From NCBI RefSeq assembly GCF_036347055.1, contig NZ_CP108882.1, forward strand, positions 5,250,501-5,314,500: a DNA stretch of 64,000 nucleotides, given 5' to 3'. The notes under the pieces were generated by a model. That model was not told the origin of the DNA, did no database searches, and saw only the letters and a program-made list of their open reading frames with translations. Position 1 is the stretch's first letter. Each line of letters starts with the position of its first letter. The translations under genes and the position numbers were made by a program. Of this stretch, positions 8,375-17,006 are shown piece after piece. The stretch is from Streptomyces sp. NBC_00820. Its GTDB lineage: Bacteria; Actinomycetota; Actinomycetes; Streptomycetales; Streptomycetaceae.

Positions 8375-9472
8375 GTGTCCGCAGTCTCCGAACGTCTCCC
8401 CGCCTTCCCCTGGGACAAGCTGGAGCCGTACAAGAAGACGGCCGCCGCGCACCCCGGCGGAATCGTCGACCTCTCCGTCGGCACTCCGGTCGACCCGGTT
8501 CCCGAGCTGATCCAGAAGGCCCTGGTCGACGCGGCCGACTCGCCGGGCTACCCGACGGTCTGGGGCACCCCGGCGCTGCGCGACGCGATCACCGGCTGGC
8601 TGGAGCGCCGTCTGGGCGCCCGCGACGTCACCCACCGCCACGTCCTGCCCATCGTCGGCTCCAAGGAGCTCGTCGCCTGGCTGCCGACCCAGCTCGGTCT
8701 CGGCCCCGGCGACCGGGTGGCCTTCCCGCGCCTGGCCTACCCGACCTACGAGGTCGGCGCCCGCCTCGCCCGCGCCGAGTACGAGGTCTACGACGATCCG
8801 CGCGACCTGGACCCGGCGAACCTGAAGCTGCTGTGGCTGAACTCGCCGTCCAACCCCACCGGCAAGGTCCTCTCCAAGGAGGAGCTGACCGGCATCGTCG
8901 CCTGGGCCCGCGAGCACGGCGTGCTGCTGGTCTCCGACGAGTGCTACCTCGAACTGGGCTGGGAGGCCGACCCCGTCTCGGTCCTGCACCCGGACGTCAA
9001 CGGGGGCTCCTACGACGGCATCCTGGCCGTCCACTCCCTCTCCAAGCGGTCCAACCTGGCCGGCTACCGCGCCGCCTTCGTGGCCGGCGACCCGGCCGTC
9101 CTCGGCCCGCTGCTGGAGATCCGCAAGCACGGCGGCATGATGACCTCGGCGCCGACGCAGGCGGCGGTCGTGGCGGCGCTCGGCGACGACGAGCACGTCC
9201 ACGTCCAGCGCGAGCGCTACGCCGCCCGCCGCGCCGCCCTGCGCGAGGCGCTGCTGCGGCACGGCTTCCGCATCGAACACAGCGAGGCCAGCCTCTACCT
9301 GTGGGCCACCCGGGACGAGTCCTGCTGGGCCACCGTCGCCCACCTCGCCGAGCTGGGCATCCTGGTCGCCCCCGGCGACTTCTACGGCGAGGCGGGCGAG
9401 AAGTTCGTCCGCGTGGCCCTGACGGCGACGGACGAGCGGATCCAGGCGGCGGTGGAGCGGCTGACCGCGTAG
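8375..9472 (+). CDS. dapC: succinyldiaminopimelate aminotransferase (DapC)
   Basis: A 365-residue fold-type I PLP enzyme that converts N-succinyl-L-2-amino-6-ketopimelate to N-succinyl-LL-diaminopimelate in the lysine and peptidoglycan pathway. Visible motifs are NSPSNPTGKVL, the aspartate of VSDECYLELGW and the PLP lysine in SLSKRSNLAGYR. GTG at 8375 is preferred; an in-frame start at 8345 would lie within the terminator flank. Its neighbour dapE (11425) acts later in the same pathway, and ferredoxin-dapC order is conserved in mycobacteria. Confidence 0.92.
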   Translation: MSAVSERLPAFPWDKLEPYKKTAAAHPGGIVDLSVGTPVDPVPELIQKALVDAADSPGYPTVWGTPALRDAITGWLERRLGARDVTHRHVLPIVGSKELVAWLPTQLGLGPGDRVAFPRLAYPTYEVGARLARAEYEVYDDPRDLDPANLKLLWLNSPSNPTGKVLSKEELTGIVAWAREHGVLLVSDECYLELGWEADPVSVLHPDVNGGSYDGILAVHSLSKRSNLAGYRAAFVAGDPAVLGPLLEIRKHGGMMTSAPTQAAVVAALGDDEHVHVQRERYAARRAALREALLRHGFRIEHSEASLYLWATRDESCWATVAHLAELGILVAPGDFYGEAGEKFVRVALTATDERIQAAVERLTA

Positions 9473-9510
9473 CGGCCTGCGTAGCGGCCTGCGGCGCGGC
9501 CGCGGACGGC

Positions 9511-9546
9511 GCGACGGGGCCCGGGGAACTCCCCGGGCCCCGTCGC
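9511..9546. terminator. bidirectional terminator between convergent genes
   Basis: A perfect 16-bp stem (GCGACGGGGCCCGGGG at 9511-9526 with its complement at 9531-9546) with an AACT loop. It sits between dapC and the convergent secreted-protein gene. Confidence 0.85.
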
Positions 9547-9558
9547 CGTGCACGGGTC

Positions 9559-9999
9559 TCAGCCGCCGAGCGGCAGGCCCCCCAGCGGCAGTCCGCCCTT
9601 GGTCAGGGCGTCCGTCGGCAGGCCGCCCTTCGTCGCGCCGGCGGCGGTGTCCCCGAGGACGCCTCCCGCGGCCCCGGCGGCGGTCCCCGCGGCCTTCTGC
9701 GCCGCGGGCGCCGTCTTCTTCACGGCGCCGCCCCCGGTCCTGCCCGCGGCGGGCACCGTCTTCTTGACCGCCTTGCTGCCCGCGTTGCCCGCGAGGTCGC
9801 TGACGTGACGCGTCGTGTCGTCGACGGTGTTGCCGACGTGTGCCCCGTCCAGGGCGGTCAGGCCGCCCAGGTTCGGGGTGGCCGCCGGCAGGCCGGTGGT
9901 GGCCGCGCCGGCCGAGCCGGCCGCACCGACCCCGGCGGCCGCTCCCGCCGCGACGAGCAGCGCGGCACGGGCGATACGGCGGGTCAGAGGGAGGGACAT
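9559..9999 (-). CDS. small secreted Ala/Gly-rich protein
   Basis: 146 residues with a clear Sec signal peptide: basic RRIAR start, hydrophobic core to about residue 25 and a cleavage region around GSAGAATT. The mature part is rich in Ala, Gly, Thr and Lys, with repeated KKT(V/A)PAA and GGLP units, and has no recognised enzyme motif. It ends in GGLPLGGLPLGG. Upstream (10000-10273) is a relatively A/T-rich 274-bp gap that should hold its promoter. Related Streptomyces proteins are annotated inconsistently, and no function can be read from sequence. Confidence 0.7.
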   Translation of the reverse strand: MSLPLTRRIARAALLVAAGAAAGVGAAGSAGAATTGLPAATPNLGGLTALDGAHVGNTVDDTTRHVSDLAGNAGSKAVKKTVPAAGRTGGGAVKKTAPAAQKAAGTAAGAAGGVLGDTAAGATKGGLPTDALTKGGLPLGGLPLGG

Positions 10000-10273
10000 G
10001 GTGCTCCATTCGACGGGGGAGAACGGCGAGGCGTCCTGACTCGGACGCCGTGACTACCGCTCGAAGCCGACGAAGGTTGCGGACGCCAAAGGTAAAGAAT
10101 GGATAACGCGTCGCATTATCAGGTGTGGATAAAAACGGGCAAACATCGTTCGCGCGGATGCCTGAAGAATCCTTACGCCTCTTGACCCGCAAGGCCCGTC
10201 GGCGACGCCGCGCGGGCCGCCCGCACGGTGGCCCCGGCCCCGGCCGCACAACCCCGCGGGGTGAACCGCCGCA

Positions 10274-11329
10274 CTACTGTCCGGTGACGATCCGGACCGC
10301 CCCCACGGACAGCTCCGCGCCCGCGGCCCCCTCGGTGTGAACCGCGTGCCACCGGCTGTCCGTGGCCCCGCCGGTCCCGCCGTTCCCGCCGGTCCACTCC
10401 TGGCCCGCGTACGACACCCGCTGGATGCGCAGCGCCGAGGAGTTGGCCACCGCCCAGTGCGCCAGCTGCCAGCCCCGCTCCTGCTCGGTGCGCCCGGTCG
10501 TGTCGATCCGCTTCCCCTGCGGCACCGGGACGGTCACCGTGCGGCCGTGCGCGGTCGCGGTCACGCTCGGGGACGGCGTCAGCGACGGAACGGGCACCCC
10601 GCCCACCTCCGCGCCCGTCTCCCGCAGCGCGTCCCGCCCGAAGTCCCGTACCAGCGCGGACCGTACGGCGTCCGGACCCCTCACGGCCGCCGACGCCGAC
10701 GCCGTGGCCGGCGCCGTCGTGACCGCGGCCGGGTCCGCGCTCTGCGTGCGCCCGTCGCAGGTCAGCGTCGCCGGCGAGTACCCGGTGAGCGCCGACGCCA
10801 GCAGCGTGGCGTCCGGCTCGTGCTTGGCGTACGCCTCCGGGTAGCCGCTGCGCTGCACCTTCTGGGCCGCCACCGTCAGCGGCAGGTCGGCGTAGTCCGG
10901 CACCCGCGCCAGATGCGCGTAGAAGATCCCCGCCGAGTACGCCGGGTCCATGATCTGCCGCTCGGTGCCCCAGCCCTGCGAGGGCCGCTGCTGGAACAGG
11001 CCCAGCGAATCCCGGTCGCCGTGCCGGATGTTGCGCAGCCCCGACTCCTGCAGAGCGGTGGCGAGCGCGATGGTCACCGCCCGCTCGGGCATGCCGCGGC
11101 CGGTGCCCACGGCGGCGATCGTCGCCGCGTTCCCCGCCTGCTCGGGCGTGAACTCGTACGACGCCCCGTCGTGCGCGGCCGAGATCACCGTGCAGCCGCG
11201 CGCGCCTCCGCCTCCGGTGACGTACTGCATGACCAGGTAGGCGGCGACGGCGGACAGGACCAGCAGCGCCGCGCCGAAGCGGAAGATACGGCCGCGGCGC
11301 TTGGGGCGAGGGGGGGACGGCTCTGACAC
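10274..11329 (-). CDS. membrane-anchored protein with lysozyme-like region
   Basis: 351 residues. A short basic cytoplasmic start is followed by one transmembrane helix (about residues 17-37) and an extracellular domain. The stretch ALQESGLRNI...GDRDSLGLFQQRPSQGWG has the catalytic-Glu context of lytic transglycosylase/lysozyme-like proteins of Streptomyces (Glu of QESG). A Ser/Thr/Pro/Ala linker (about residues 205-270) leads to a small C-terminal domain. Homologues are sometimes called heavy-metal transporters, which the sequence does not support. GTG at 11329 is the start. The 95-bp gap to dapE is a divergent promoter region. Confidence 0.7.
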   Translation of the reverse strand: MSEPSPPRPKRRGRIFRFGAALLVLSAVAAYLVMQYVTGGGGARGCTVISAAHDGASYEFTPEQAGNAATIAAVGTGRGMPERAVTIALATALQESGLRNIRHGDRDSLGLFQQRPSQGWGTERQIMDPAYSAGIFYAHLARVPDYADLPLTVAAQKVQRSGYPEAYAKHEPDATLLASALTGYSPATLTCDGRTQSADPAAVTTAPATASASAAVRGPDAVRSALVRDFGRDALRETGAEVGGVPVPSLTPSPSVTATAHGRTVTVPVPQGKRIDTTGRTEQERGWQLAHWAVANSSALRIQRVSYAGQEWTGGNGGTGGATDSRWHAVHTEGAAGAELSVGAVRIVTGQ

Positions 11330-11424
11330 GCGTACAAGGTACTGGAGTCCGAAATCGCGCTCGATCCGGGTCCGTCGACCGCAGTTGAACCGGTCGGCGC
11401 GGACGGCGCGTTAGGGTCGCAAGC

Positions 11425-12504
11425 ATGGCCGACACCTCACTTGACCTCACGCTGGACGCCGCGGAGCTCACCGCGCGGCTCGTGGACTTCCCCTCCGAGA
11501 GCGGCACGGAGAAGCCCCTCGCGGACGCGATCGAGGCCGCCCTGCGCGCCCTGCCGCACCTGACGGTGGAGCGCTACGGCAACAACGTGATCGCTCGGAC
11601 CGGCCTCGGCCGCGCCGAGCGCGTGATCCTGGCCGGCCACATCGACACCGTCCCGATCGCCGGCAACGTCCCCTCCCGTCTCGACGAGGACGGCGTGCTG
11701 TGGGGCTGCGGCACCTGCGACATGAAGTCCGGCGTGGCCGTGCAGCTGCGTATCGCGGCGACGGTCCCGGCCCCCAACCGGGACCTGACCTTCGTCTTCT
11801 ACGACCAGGAGGAGGTGGCCGCCGACCTCAACGGCCTCAAGCACGTGGCCGAGGCCCACCCGGACTGGCTGGCAGGCGACTTCGCGGTCCTGCTGGAGCC
11901 CTCCGACGGCGAGGTCGAGGGCGGCTGCCAGGGCACCCTGCGGGTGCTGCTGAAGACCAAGGGCGAGCGCGCCCACTCGGCACGCGGCTGGATGGGCTCC
12001 AACGCCGTCCACGCCGCCGCCCCCATCCTGGCCCGCCTGGCCGCCTACAAGCCCCGGTGGCCTGTCATCGACGGCCTGGAGTACCGCGAGGGCCTGAACG
12101 CGGTGGGCATCAGCGGGGGAGTGGCCGGCAACGTCATCCCCGACGAGTGCGTGGTCACGGTCAACTTCCGCTACGCCCCCGACCGCACCGAGGAGGAGGC
12201 CGTCGCGCACGTCCGCGAGGTCTTCGCCGACTGCGGGGTGGAGGAGTTCGTGATCGACGACCACAGCGCCGGCGCGCTGCCCGGCCTGTCCCACCCGGCC
12301 GCGGCGGCCTTCATCGAGGCGGTCGGCGGCACCCCGAAGCCCAAGTACGGCTGGACCGACGTCTCGCGCTTCTCCGCGCTCGGCATCCCCGCCGTCAACT
12401 ACGGCCCCGGCAACCCGCACCTGGCCCACAAGCGGGACGAGCGCGTGGAGACCGCGAAGATCCTGGCCGGCGAGGAGCGGCTGCGGAACTGGCTCACGGC
12501 GTAG
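11425..12504 (+). CDS. dapE: succinyl-diaminopimelate desuccinylase (DapE)
   Basis: A 359-residue M20-family metallohydrolase that removes succinate from N-succinyl-LL-diaminopimelate, giving LL-DAP for lysine and the LL-DAP-type peptidoglycan of Streptomyces. Metal-binding and catalytic motifs are visible: AGHIDTVP, GCGTCDMKSG, the catalytic Glu pair in YDQEEVAAD, LLEPSDG, and a late His in NPHLAHKRDE. The dimerisation domain lies between. It is transcribed alone and divergently from the lysozyme-like gene. Confidence 0.94.
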   Translation: MADTSLDLTLDAAELTARLVDFPSESGTEKPLADAIEAALRALPHLTVERYGNNVIARTGLGRAERVILAGHIDTVPIAGNVPSRLDEDGVLWGCGTCDMKSGVAVQLRIAATVPAPNRDLTFVFYDQEEVAADLNGLKHVAEAHPDWLAGDFAVLLEPSDGEVEGGCQGTLRVLLKTKGERAHSARGWMGSNAVHAAAPILARLAAYKPRWPVIDGLEYREGLNAVGISGGVAGNVIPDECVVTVNFRYAPDRTEEEAVAHVREVFADCGVEEFVIDDHSAGALPGLSHPAAAAFIEAVGGTPKPKYGWTDVSRFSALGIPAVNYGPGNPHLAHKRDERVETAKILAGEERLRNWLTA

Positions 12505-12606
12505 TCCGGTGCGTGGCGCCGCGCCCCGGACATGCGTACTTCCCCCCTCTGTAACCCTCGCGGATCTAGTCTGAGATCGAACTACCGGCAAGCGGAGGGA
12601 GCGCAC

Positions 12607-13365
12607 ATGGCTACCGGAAACCCCGAGGGGAAGAAGCAGCCGCCGGACGAGCAGCGGCTCGGACCGGTCCTCCGGCGGCGCGGCCAGGTCACGTCCAGTA
12701 CGACCGACCAGCGGCTGCTGGACGAGCGCGCCCCCTCGGACTGGGTGCACACCGACCCCTGGCGGGTCCTGCGCATCCAGTCGGAGTTCATCGAGGGCTT
12801 CGGCACGCTCGCCGAACTGCCACCCGCGATCAGTGTGTTCGGCTCGGCGCGTACGCCGGTGGGCTCACCGGAGTACGACGTGGGGGTGCGGCTGGGCCGG
12901 GCGCTGGTCGAGGCCGGCTGGGCGGTGATCACCGGCGGCGGTCCGGGCGCCATGGAGGCGGCCAACAAGGGCGCGCTGGAGGCGGGCGGCATCTCGGTCG
13001 GCCTCGGCATCGAGCTGCCCTTCGAGCAGGGGCTCAACCCGTACGTCGACATCGGGCTGAACTTCCGCTACTTCTTCGTCCGCAAGATGATGTTCGTGAA
13101 GTACGCGCAGGGGTTCGTCGTGCTGCCCGGCGGGCTCGGCACCCTGGACGAGCTCTTCGAGGCCCTCACCCTGGTCCAGACCCAGAAGGTCACCCGCTTC
13201 CCGATCGTCCTCTTCGGCAGCGAGTACTGGGGCGGCCTGGTGGACTGGCTCAGGAACACCCTGATCGCCCAGGGCAAGGCCTCCGAGAAGGACCTGCTGC
13301 TGTTCCACCTCACGGACGACGTGGACGAGGCGGTGGCCCTGGTCTCCAAGGAGACGGCCCGCTGA
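12607..13365 (+). CDS. LOG-family nucleotide phosphoribohydrolase
   Basis: 252 residues. The TIGR00730/LOG core is clear: VITGGGPGAMEAANKGA and PGGLGTLDELFEALTL (the PGGxGTxxE motif), with Arg/Glu in the active site. Enzymes of this family cleave N6-modified AMP (cytokinin riboside monophosphates) or AMP to base and ribose 5-phosphate. The 70-residue N-terminal extension (QRLGPVLRRRGQV...) is typical of the actinobacterial group with Rv1205. ATG at 12607 is preceded by GCGGAGGGAG. It converges on folP. Confidence 0.88.
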   Translation: MATGNPEGKKQPPDEQRLGPVLRRRGQVTSSTTDQRLLDERAPSDWVHTDPWRVLRIQSEFIEGFGTLAELPPAISVFGSARTPVGSPEYDVGVRLGRALVEAGWAVITGGGPGAMEAANKGALEAGGISVGLGIELPFEQGLNPYVDIGLNFRYFFVRKMMFVKYAQGFVVLPGGLGTLDELFEALTLVQTQKVTRFPIVLFGSEYWGGLVDWLRNTLIAQGKASEKDLLLFHLTDDVDEAVALVSKETAR

Positions 13366-13425
13366 AGCCGGGACTCCCGCTTCTCGGCCGACCGAGACGG
13401 CCGGGTCCGGGTGGGCGAACGGGGG

Positions 13426-13448
13426 GCCAGGGGGCGGAGCCCCCTGGC
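13426..13448. terminator. terminator between LOG gene and folP
   Basis: A perfect 10-bp stem GCCAGGGGGC/GCCCCCTGGC with a GGA loop lies between two convergent genes. Confidence 0.65.
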
Positions 13449-13456
13449 GGGCCCAC

Positions 13457-14317
13457 TCAGGCCAGGCCGCGCCTGGCGACCGCGGGGGCCCGGTGCCCGG
13501 CGATGGCGGCCACCATGTCGAGAACCTGCCGCGTCTCGGCCACCTCGTGGACCCGGTACACCTGAGCCCCCAGCCACGCGGACACGGCCGTCGTCGCCAA
13601 CGTCCCGACCAGCCGCTCCTTGACCGGCCGGTCCAACGTCTCGCCCACGAAGTCCTTGTTGGACAGGGACACCAGCACCGGCCACCCCGTGGCGACCATC
13701 TCGTCCAGCCGACGCGTCGCCTCGAGACTGTGCCGCGTGTTCTTCCCGAAGTCGTGACCGGGATCGATCAGCACCGACTCGCGCGGCACCCCGAGCGACA
13801 CCGCGCGCTCGGCCAGCCCCACGGTCACCTCCAGGATGTCGGTCATGACGTCGCCGTACACCGTCCGGTGCGGCCGGGTCCGCGGCTCGACACCGCCCGC
13901 GTGGGTGCACACCAGCCCCACCCCGTACCGCGCGGCGACTTCCGCGAGGCCCGGGTCGACCCCGCCCCAGGCGTCGTTCAGCAGATCGGCGCCCGCCTCG
14001 CACACGGCCTCGCCGACCTCGGCCCGCCAGGTGTCCACGCTGATGATCACATCGGGGAACCGCCGCCGTACCTCCGCGACGAACCCGACCGTCCGCCGCG
14101 CCTCCTCCTCGGCGGTGACCTCTTCGCCGGGACCGGCCTTGACTCCGCCGATGTCGATGATCGCGGCACCCTCGGCCACCGCCTGCTCCACGCGCGCGAG
14201 GGCGGGCTCGTCACGGAACGTCGCCCCCTGGTCGTAGAAGGAGTCCGGGGTCCGGTTCACGATCGCCATGATCACCGGCTCGTGCGGCCCGAATTCCCGC
14301 TTGCCCAGCCTGAGCAT
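13457..14317 (-). CDS. folP: dihydropteroate synthase family protein (FolP2-like)
   Basis: A 286-residue TIM-barrel enzyme. Pterin-binding motifs are visible: MAIVNRTPDSFYDQG, IIDIGGVKAGPG, ISVDTWRAEV, LLNDAWGG and VLIDPGHDFGKN. Dihydropteroate synthase joins p-aminobenzoate to a pterin diphosphate in folate synthesis. The order next to a LOG gene matches mycobacterial folP2 (Rv1207). FolP2 paralogues may have diverged in activity, so the exact substrate is less certain than the family. Confidence 0.88.
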   Translation of the reverse strand: MLRLGKREFGPHEPVIMAIVNRTPDSFYDQGATFRDEPALARVEQAVAEGAAIIDIGGVKAGPGEEVTAEEEARRTVGFVAEVRRRFPDVIISVDTWRAEVGEAVCEAGADLLNDAWGGVDPGLAEVAARYGVGLVCTHAGGVEPRTRPHRTVYGDVMTDILEVTVGLAERAVSLGVPRESVLIDPGHDFGKNTRHSLEATRRLDEMVATGWPVLVSLSNKDFVGETLDRPVKERLVGTLATTAVSAWLGAQVYRVHEVAETRQVLDMVAAIAGHRAPAVARRGLA

Positions 14318-14457
14318 CCGCTGTGACCTCTCCTCGTTCGTCCGGCAGTACGGCCGCCTGTGACCCTAACCGTCAGACTCGCATGGCACGATCGGACCCA
14401 GACACATTGGGCGCCCGGCGCAAGGTCCGGGCACATCGAGCGTGGGGACCTCTCGCG

Positions 14458-14808
14458 ATGGTGATGTTCTTGTTCCTTGTCGTCGCACTGGCCGTCGTGG
14501 TCGCCGCGGTGACGCTCGCCGTGGTGGGCGGCGGGGAGAGCGCCCCGCTCCCGGAGGCCGCACCGCAGCGGCTTCGAGACCCGCTGCCCGCGGACCGCCC
14601 GGTGCACAGCGCCGACGTGGAGACACTGCGCTTCCCGCTCGCCCCGCGCGGCTACCGCATGTCCGACGTCGACGACGCGCTCGGCCGCCTCGCCGCCGAA
14701 CTGGCCGAGCGCGACGCCCGTATCGCCGATCTCGAGTCCGCGCTGGCCGGCGCCCGGGACACCACGCGCACCCGCCTGGACAAGCCCGAGCGGGAGGACC
14801 GGCCGTGA
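14458..14808 (+). CDS. DivIVA-domain membrane protein
   Basis: 116 residues. An N-terminal transmembrane helix (FLFLVVALAVVVAAVTLAVV) is followed by a DivIVA-like motif (FPLAPRGYRMSDVDDALGRLA) and a short coiled coil (ELAERDARIADLESALAGA). The protein is likely to sit at the membrane near division or growth sites. Overlapping starts ATG 14458 and ATG 14464 are both possible. Its stop overlaps the tag start (GTGA). The pair mirrors Rv1209-Rv1210. Confidence 0.82.
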   Translation: MVMFLFLVVALAVVVAAVTLAVVGGGESAPLPEAAPQRLRDPLPADRPVHSADVETLRFPLAPRGYRMSDVDDALGRLAAELAERDARIADLESALAGARDTTRTRLDKPEREDRP

Positions 14809-15401
14809 CCTCCGCGATCGCCCTCGCCGGGCCCGACGGCCTGCCGCGCTGCCCGTGGGCCCTGTCCACCGAGGACTACGTGGCCTACCACGACGAGGAG
14901 TGGGGCCGTCCCGTCCACGGCGACGACGCCCTCTTCGAGCGCCTGAGCCTCGAGGCCTTCCAGTCCGGCCTGTCCTGGATCACCATCCTGCGCCGTCGGC
15001 CGGGCTTCCGCGACGCCTTCGCCGGCTTCCGGATCGAGAAGGTCGCCGCGTTCACCGAGGAGGACCGCGAGCGCCTCCTGGAGGACGCGGGCATCATCCG
15101 CAACCGCGCCAAGATCGACGCGACCCTCGCCAACGCGCGCGTGCTCGCCGACTGGTCCGAGGGCGACCTGGACGCGCTGATCTGGTCCCACGCCCCCGAT
15201 TCCGCCGCCCGTCCCGCCCCCAGGACGCTCGCCGACGTTCCCGCCGTCACGCCCGAGTCCACGGCCCTGTCGAAGGCCCTGAAGAAGAGCGGTCTGCGAT
15301 TCGTCGGCCCGACGACGGCGTACGCCCTGATGCAGGCCTGCGGACTGGTCAACGACCACCTGGAGACCTGCGTGAGCCGGAACGGCCACACGGGGGCCTG
15401 A
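14805..15401 (+). CDS. tag: DNA-3-methyladenine glycosylase I
   Basis: A 198-residue base-excision repair enzyme that removes 3-methyladenine from alkylated DNA. Family motifs are visible: RCPWALS near the start with the first zinc Cys, YHDEEWGRPVHGDDALFE, LSLEAFQSGLSWITIL and KKSGLRFVGPTTAYALMQA. The C-terminal zinc ligands are in NDHLETC. GTG at 14805 overlaps the previous stop by 4 bp, so it is translationally coupled to the DivIVA-like gene. Confidence 0.93.
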   Translation: MTSAIALAGPDGLPRCPWALSTEDYVAYHDEEWGRPVHGDDALFERLSLEAFQSGLSWITILRRRPGFRDAFAGFRIEKVAAFTEEDRERLLEDAGIIRNRAKIDATLANARVLADWSEGDLDALIWSHAPDSAARPAPRTLADVPAVTPESTALSKALKKSGLRFVGPTTAYALMQACGLVNDHLETCVSRNGHTGA

Positions 15402-15541
15402 GGCGGCCGTGGCGGGGCCCTGCAAGGGGGCGCCGGCAACGGGGGGCCGGTGAGGTCCGTCGCCGCCCCCTGCCGACCCGCGTCCTGCCCCGCCCTGGGC
15501 CCTCCTCGGGCCCGCCCGCGCCCTCCCGCACCTCTTCTGGC

Positions 15542-16345
15542 CTAGCGGCCCAGATACTTCGGCTTCTCCTTGTTCACGAACGCCTGCACCGCGATCGCGT
15601 GGTCCTCGGACTGCCCCGCGCGAGCCTGGAGTTCGTCCTCCTTCTCCAGGGTCTCGGTGAAGGAGTGCGTCAGGCCGTAGGCCACCGACTCCTTGATCGC
15701 CGCGTACGACACCGTCGGGCCCTCGGCCAGCTTCCGCGCCAGCTTCTCCGCCTCGGCGCGCAGCTCGGCGGCCGGCACCACCCGGTTGGCGATGCCCAGC
15801 TCCAGCGCCTCCTGGGCGCTGATGCTGCGCGGGAAGAGGAGCAGGTCGGTGGCGCGGCTCGGGCCGACCACGCGCGGCAGCGTCCAGGAGATGCCCGAGT
15901 CGGCGGTCAGCGCGACCCCCGCGAAGGAGGTGTTGAAGGACGCCGTGTCGGCCACGATCCGGTAGTCGGCGGTGAGAGCGAAACCGAAGCCCGCCCCGGC
16001 CGCGACCCCGTTCACCGCCGCGACCACCGGCTTCGGCGCCCCCGCCAGCGCCGTGGCGATGGGGTTGTAGTGCTCCTTGACCGTGCTCATCGTGTTCCCG
16101 GAGCCGGTCTCCCGGTCGGCGGCGAGCAGCCCGATGTGCTCCTTGAGGTCCTGCCCCACGCAGAACGCGCGGTCTCCGGCGGCGGTCAGCAGGATCGCCC
16201 GTACGGCCTCGTCCGAGGCCGCGGACAGAACCGCCTCCCGGAGGGCGACCTTCGTCTCGACGTTCAGGGCGTTCATCGCCTCGGGGCGGTTCAGCGTGAT
16301 CGTCGCGAGCCCGTCGCTCACCTCGTAGAGCACGGTGTCGGCCAT
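15542..16345 (-). CDS. enoyl-CoA hydratase/isomerase family protein
   Basis: 267 residues with the crotonase fold: NRPEAMNALN, the first oxyanion-hole stretch FCVGQDLKE, and NGVAAGAGFGFALTADYRI carrying the second oxyanion glycine. In place of the second catalytic Glu of classical hydratases the loop reads ADSGISWTLPRVVG, so it may be an isomerase or another crotonase rather than a standard hydratase. It converges with tag. The 373-bp gap upstream (16346-16718) holds its promoter and that of the DUF3117 gene on the other strand. Confidence 0.85.
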   Translation of the reverse strand: MADTVLYEVSDGLATITLNRPEAMNALNVETKVALREAVLSAASDEAVRAILLTAAGDRAFCVGQDLKEHIGLLAADRETGSGNTMSTVKEHYNPIATALAGAPKPVVAAVNGVAAGAGFGFALTADYRIVADTASFNTSFAGVALTADSGISWTLPRVVGPSRATDLLLFPRSISAQEALELGIANRVVPAAELRAEAEKLARKLAEGPTVSYAAIKESVAYGLTHSFTETLEKEDELQARAGQSEDHAIAVQAFVNKEKPKYLGR

Positions 16346-16598
16346 GGAAACCCCTCCGGTGTCGTCACACTGGCGACGTACCGTCCGGTACGCCGCTGTC
16401 CGGGGAACAGCATGGCGGAGATCCCCGCGCGAGGGCCCGACGTGTGACCTGCGTCAAAGAAATCAGGAGCGAAGTCGGTCGGCAGGCCTCCGTGTGGCGG
16501 TGCAGTATCGCAGTCACATCCCCGAATTGGGTGGTTTTGCTCGCGCGCGTTGCCCAAGCGATGCCGACTGATGTTGGTCATCGGGTGCCGGGATGCGG

Positions 16599-16604
16599 GA
16601 TAAT
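16599..16604 (+). promoter_or_regulatory. probable -10 box for the DUF3117 gene
   Basis: GATAAT lies 19 bp after a TTGGTC that could act as -35, in the otherwise gene-free interval 16346-16718. The distance to the 16719 start leaves a leader of about 110 nt. Spacing is longer than ideal, so confidence is modest. Confidence 0.35.
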
Positions 16605-16718
16605 GGCTTGGAAGCAATGTGTTCGATGCCGGTGTCGCGTGCCTTTTCCATGGACCGCGGGTGCCCTCCAAGGGGCAGTCGGCTGACGATGAGCCTGGTT
16701 TCAGGAAGGGGTACGAGC

Positions 16719-16886
16719 ATGGCGGCCATGAAGCCGCGGACGGGCGATGGCCCGCTCGAGGTGACCAAGGAGGGGCGGGGCATCGTCATGCGCGTTCCGC
16801 TCGAAGGCGGCGGTCGACTCGTCGTCGAGCTGACCCCCGATGAGGCCGAGGCGCTCGGCGACGCCCTCAAGAAGGTTGTCGGCTGA
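16719..16886 (+). CDS. DUF3117 protein
   Basis: A 55-residue protein that matches the DUF3117 family, almost invariant across actinobacteria (Rv1211 in M. tuberculosis). The sequence starts MAAMKPRTGDGPLEVTKEGR and ends ALGDALKKVVG. It is a compact beta-rich small protein of unknown function. ATG at 16719 is preceded by AGGAAGGGG. A strong hairpin follows 22 bp after the stop. Confidence 0.92.
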   Translation: MAAMKPRTGDGPLEVTKEGRGIVMRVPLEGGGRLVVELTPDEAEALGDALKKVVG

Positions 16887-16908
16887 CGCGCCAGCAATCC
16901 TTTCCTTC

Positions 16909-16946
16909 CGGCTGCCCCGGCATCGTCAACGGTGCCGGGGCAGCCG
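16909..16946 (+). terminator. terminator after DUF3117 gene
   Basis: A perfect 14-bp stem (16909-16922 with 16933-16946) and a 10-nt loop, between the DUF3117 gene and the convergent O-methyltransferase. Confidence 0.85.
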
Positions 16947-17006
16947 CGTTCCCGGGCCCCGGACCGTGCCCCGGGTTCCCGTGCGGTCCCGGCCGGGGCG
17001 AACGCG

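Noticed and set aside
8135..10249. A long minus-strand frame opposite dapC
   Set aside because: Shadow of dapC; composition is Arg/Gly-rich and without any recognised motif.
10274..11329. Heavy-metal transporter
   Set aside because: There is only one membrane helix and no metal-binding motif; the extracellular part looks lysozyme-like.
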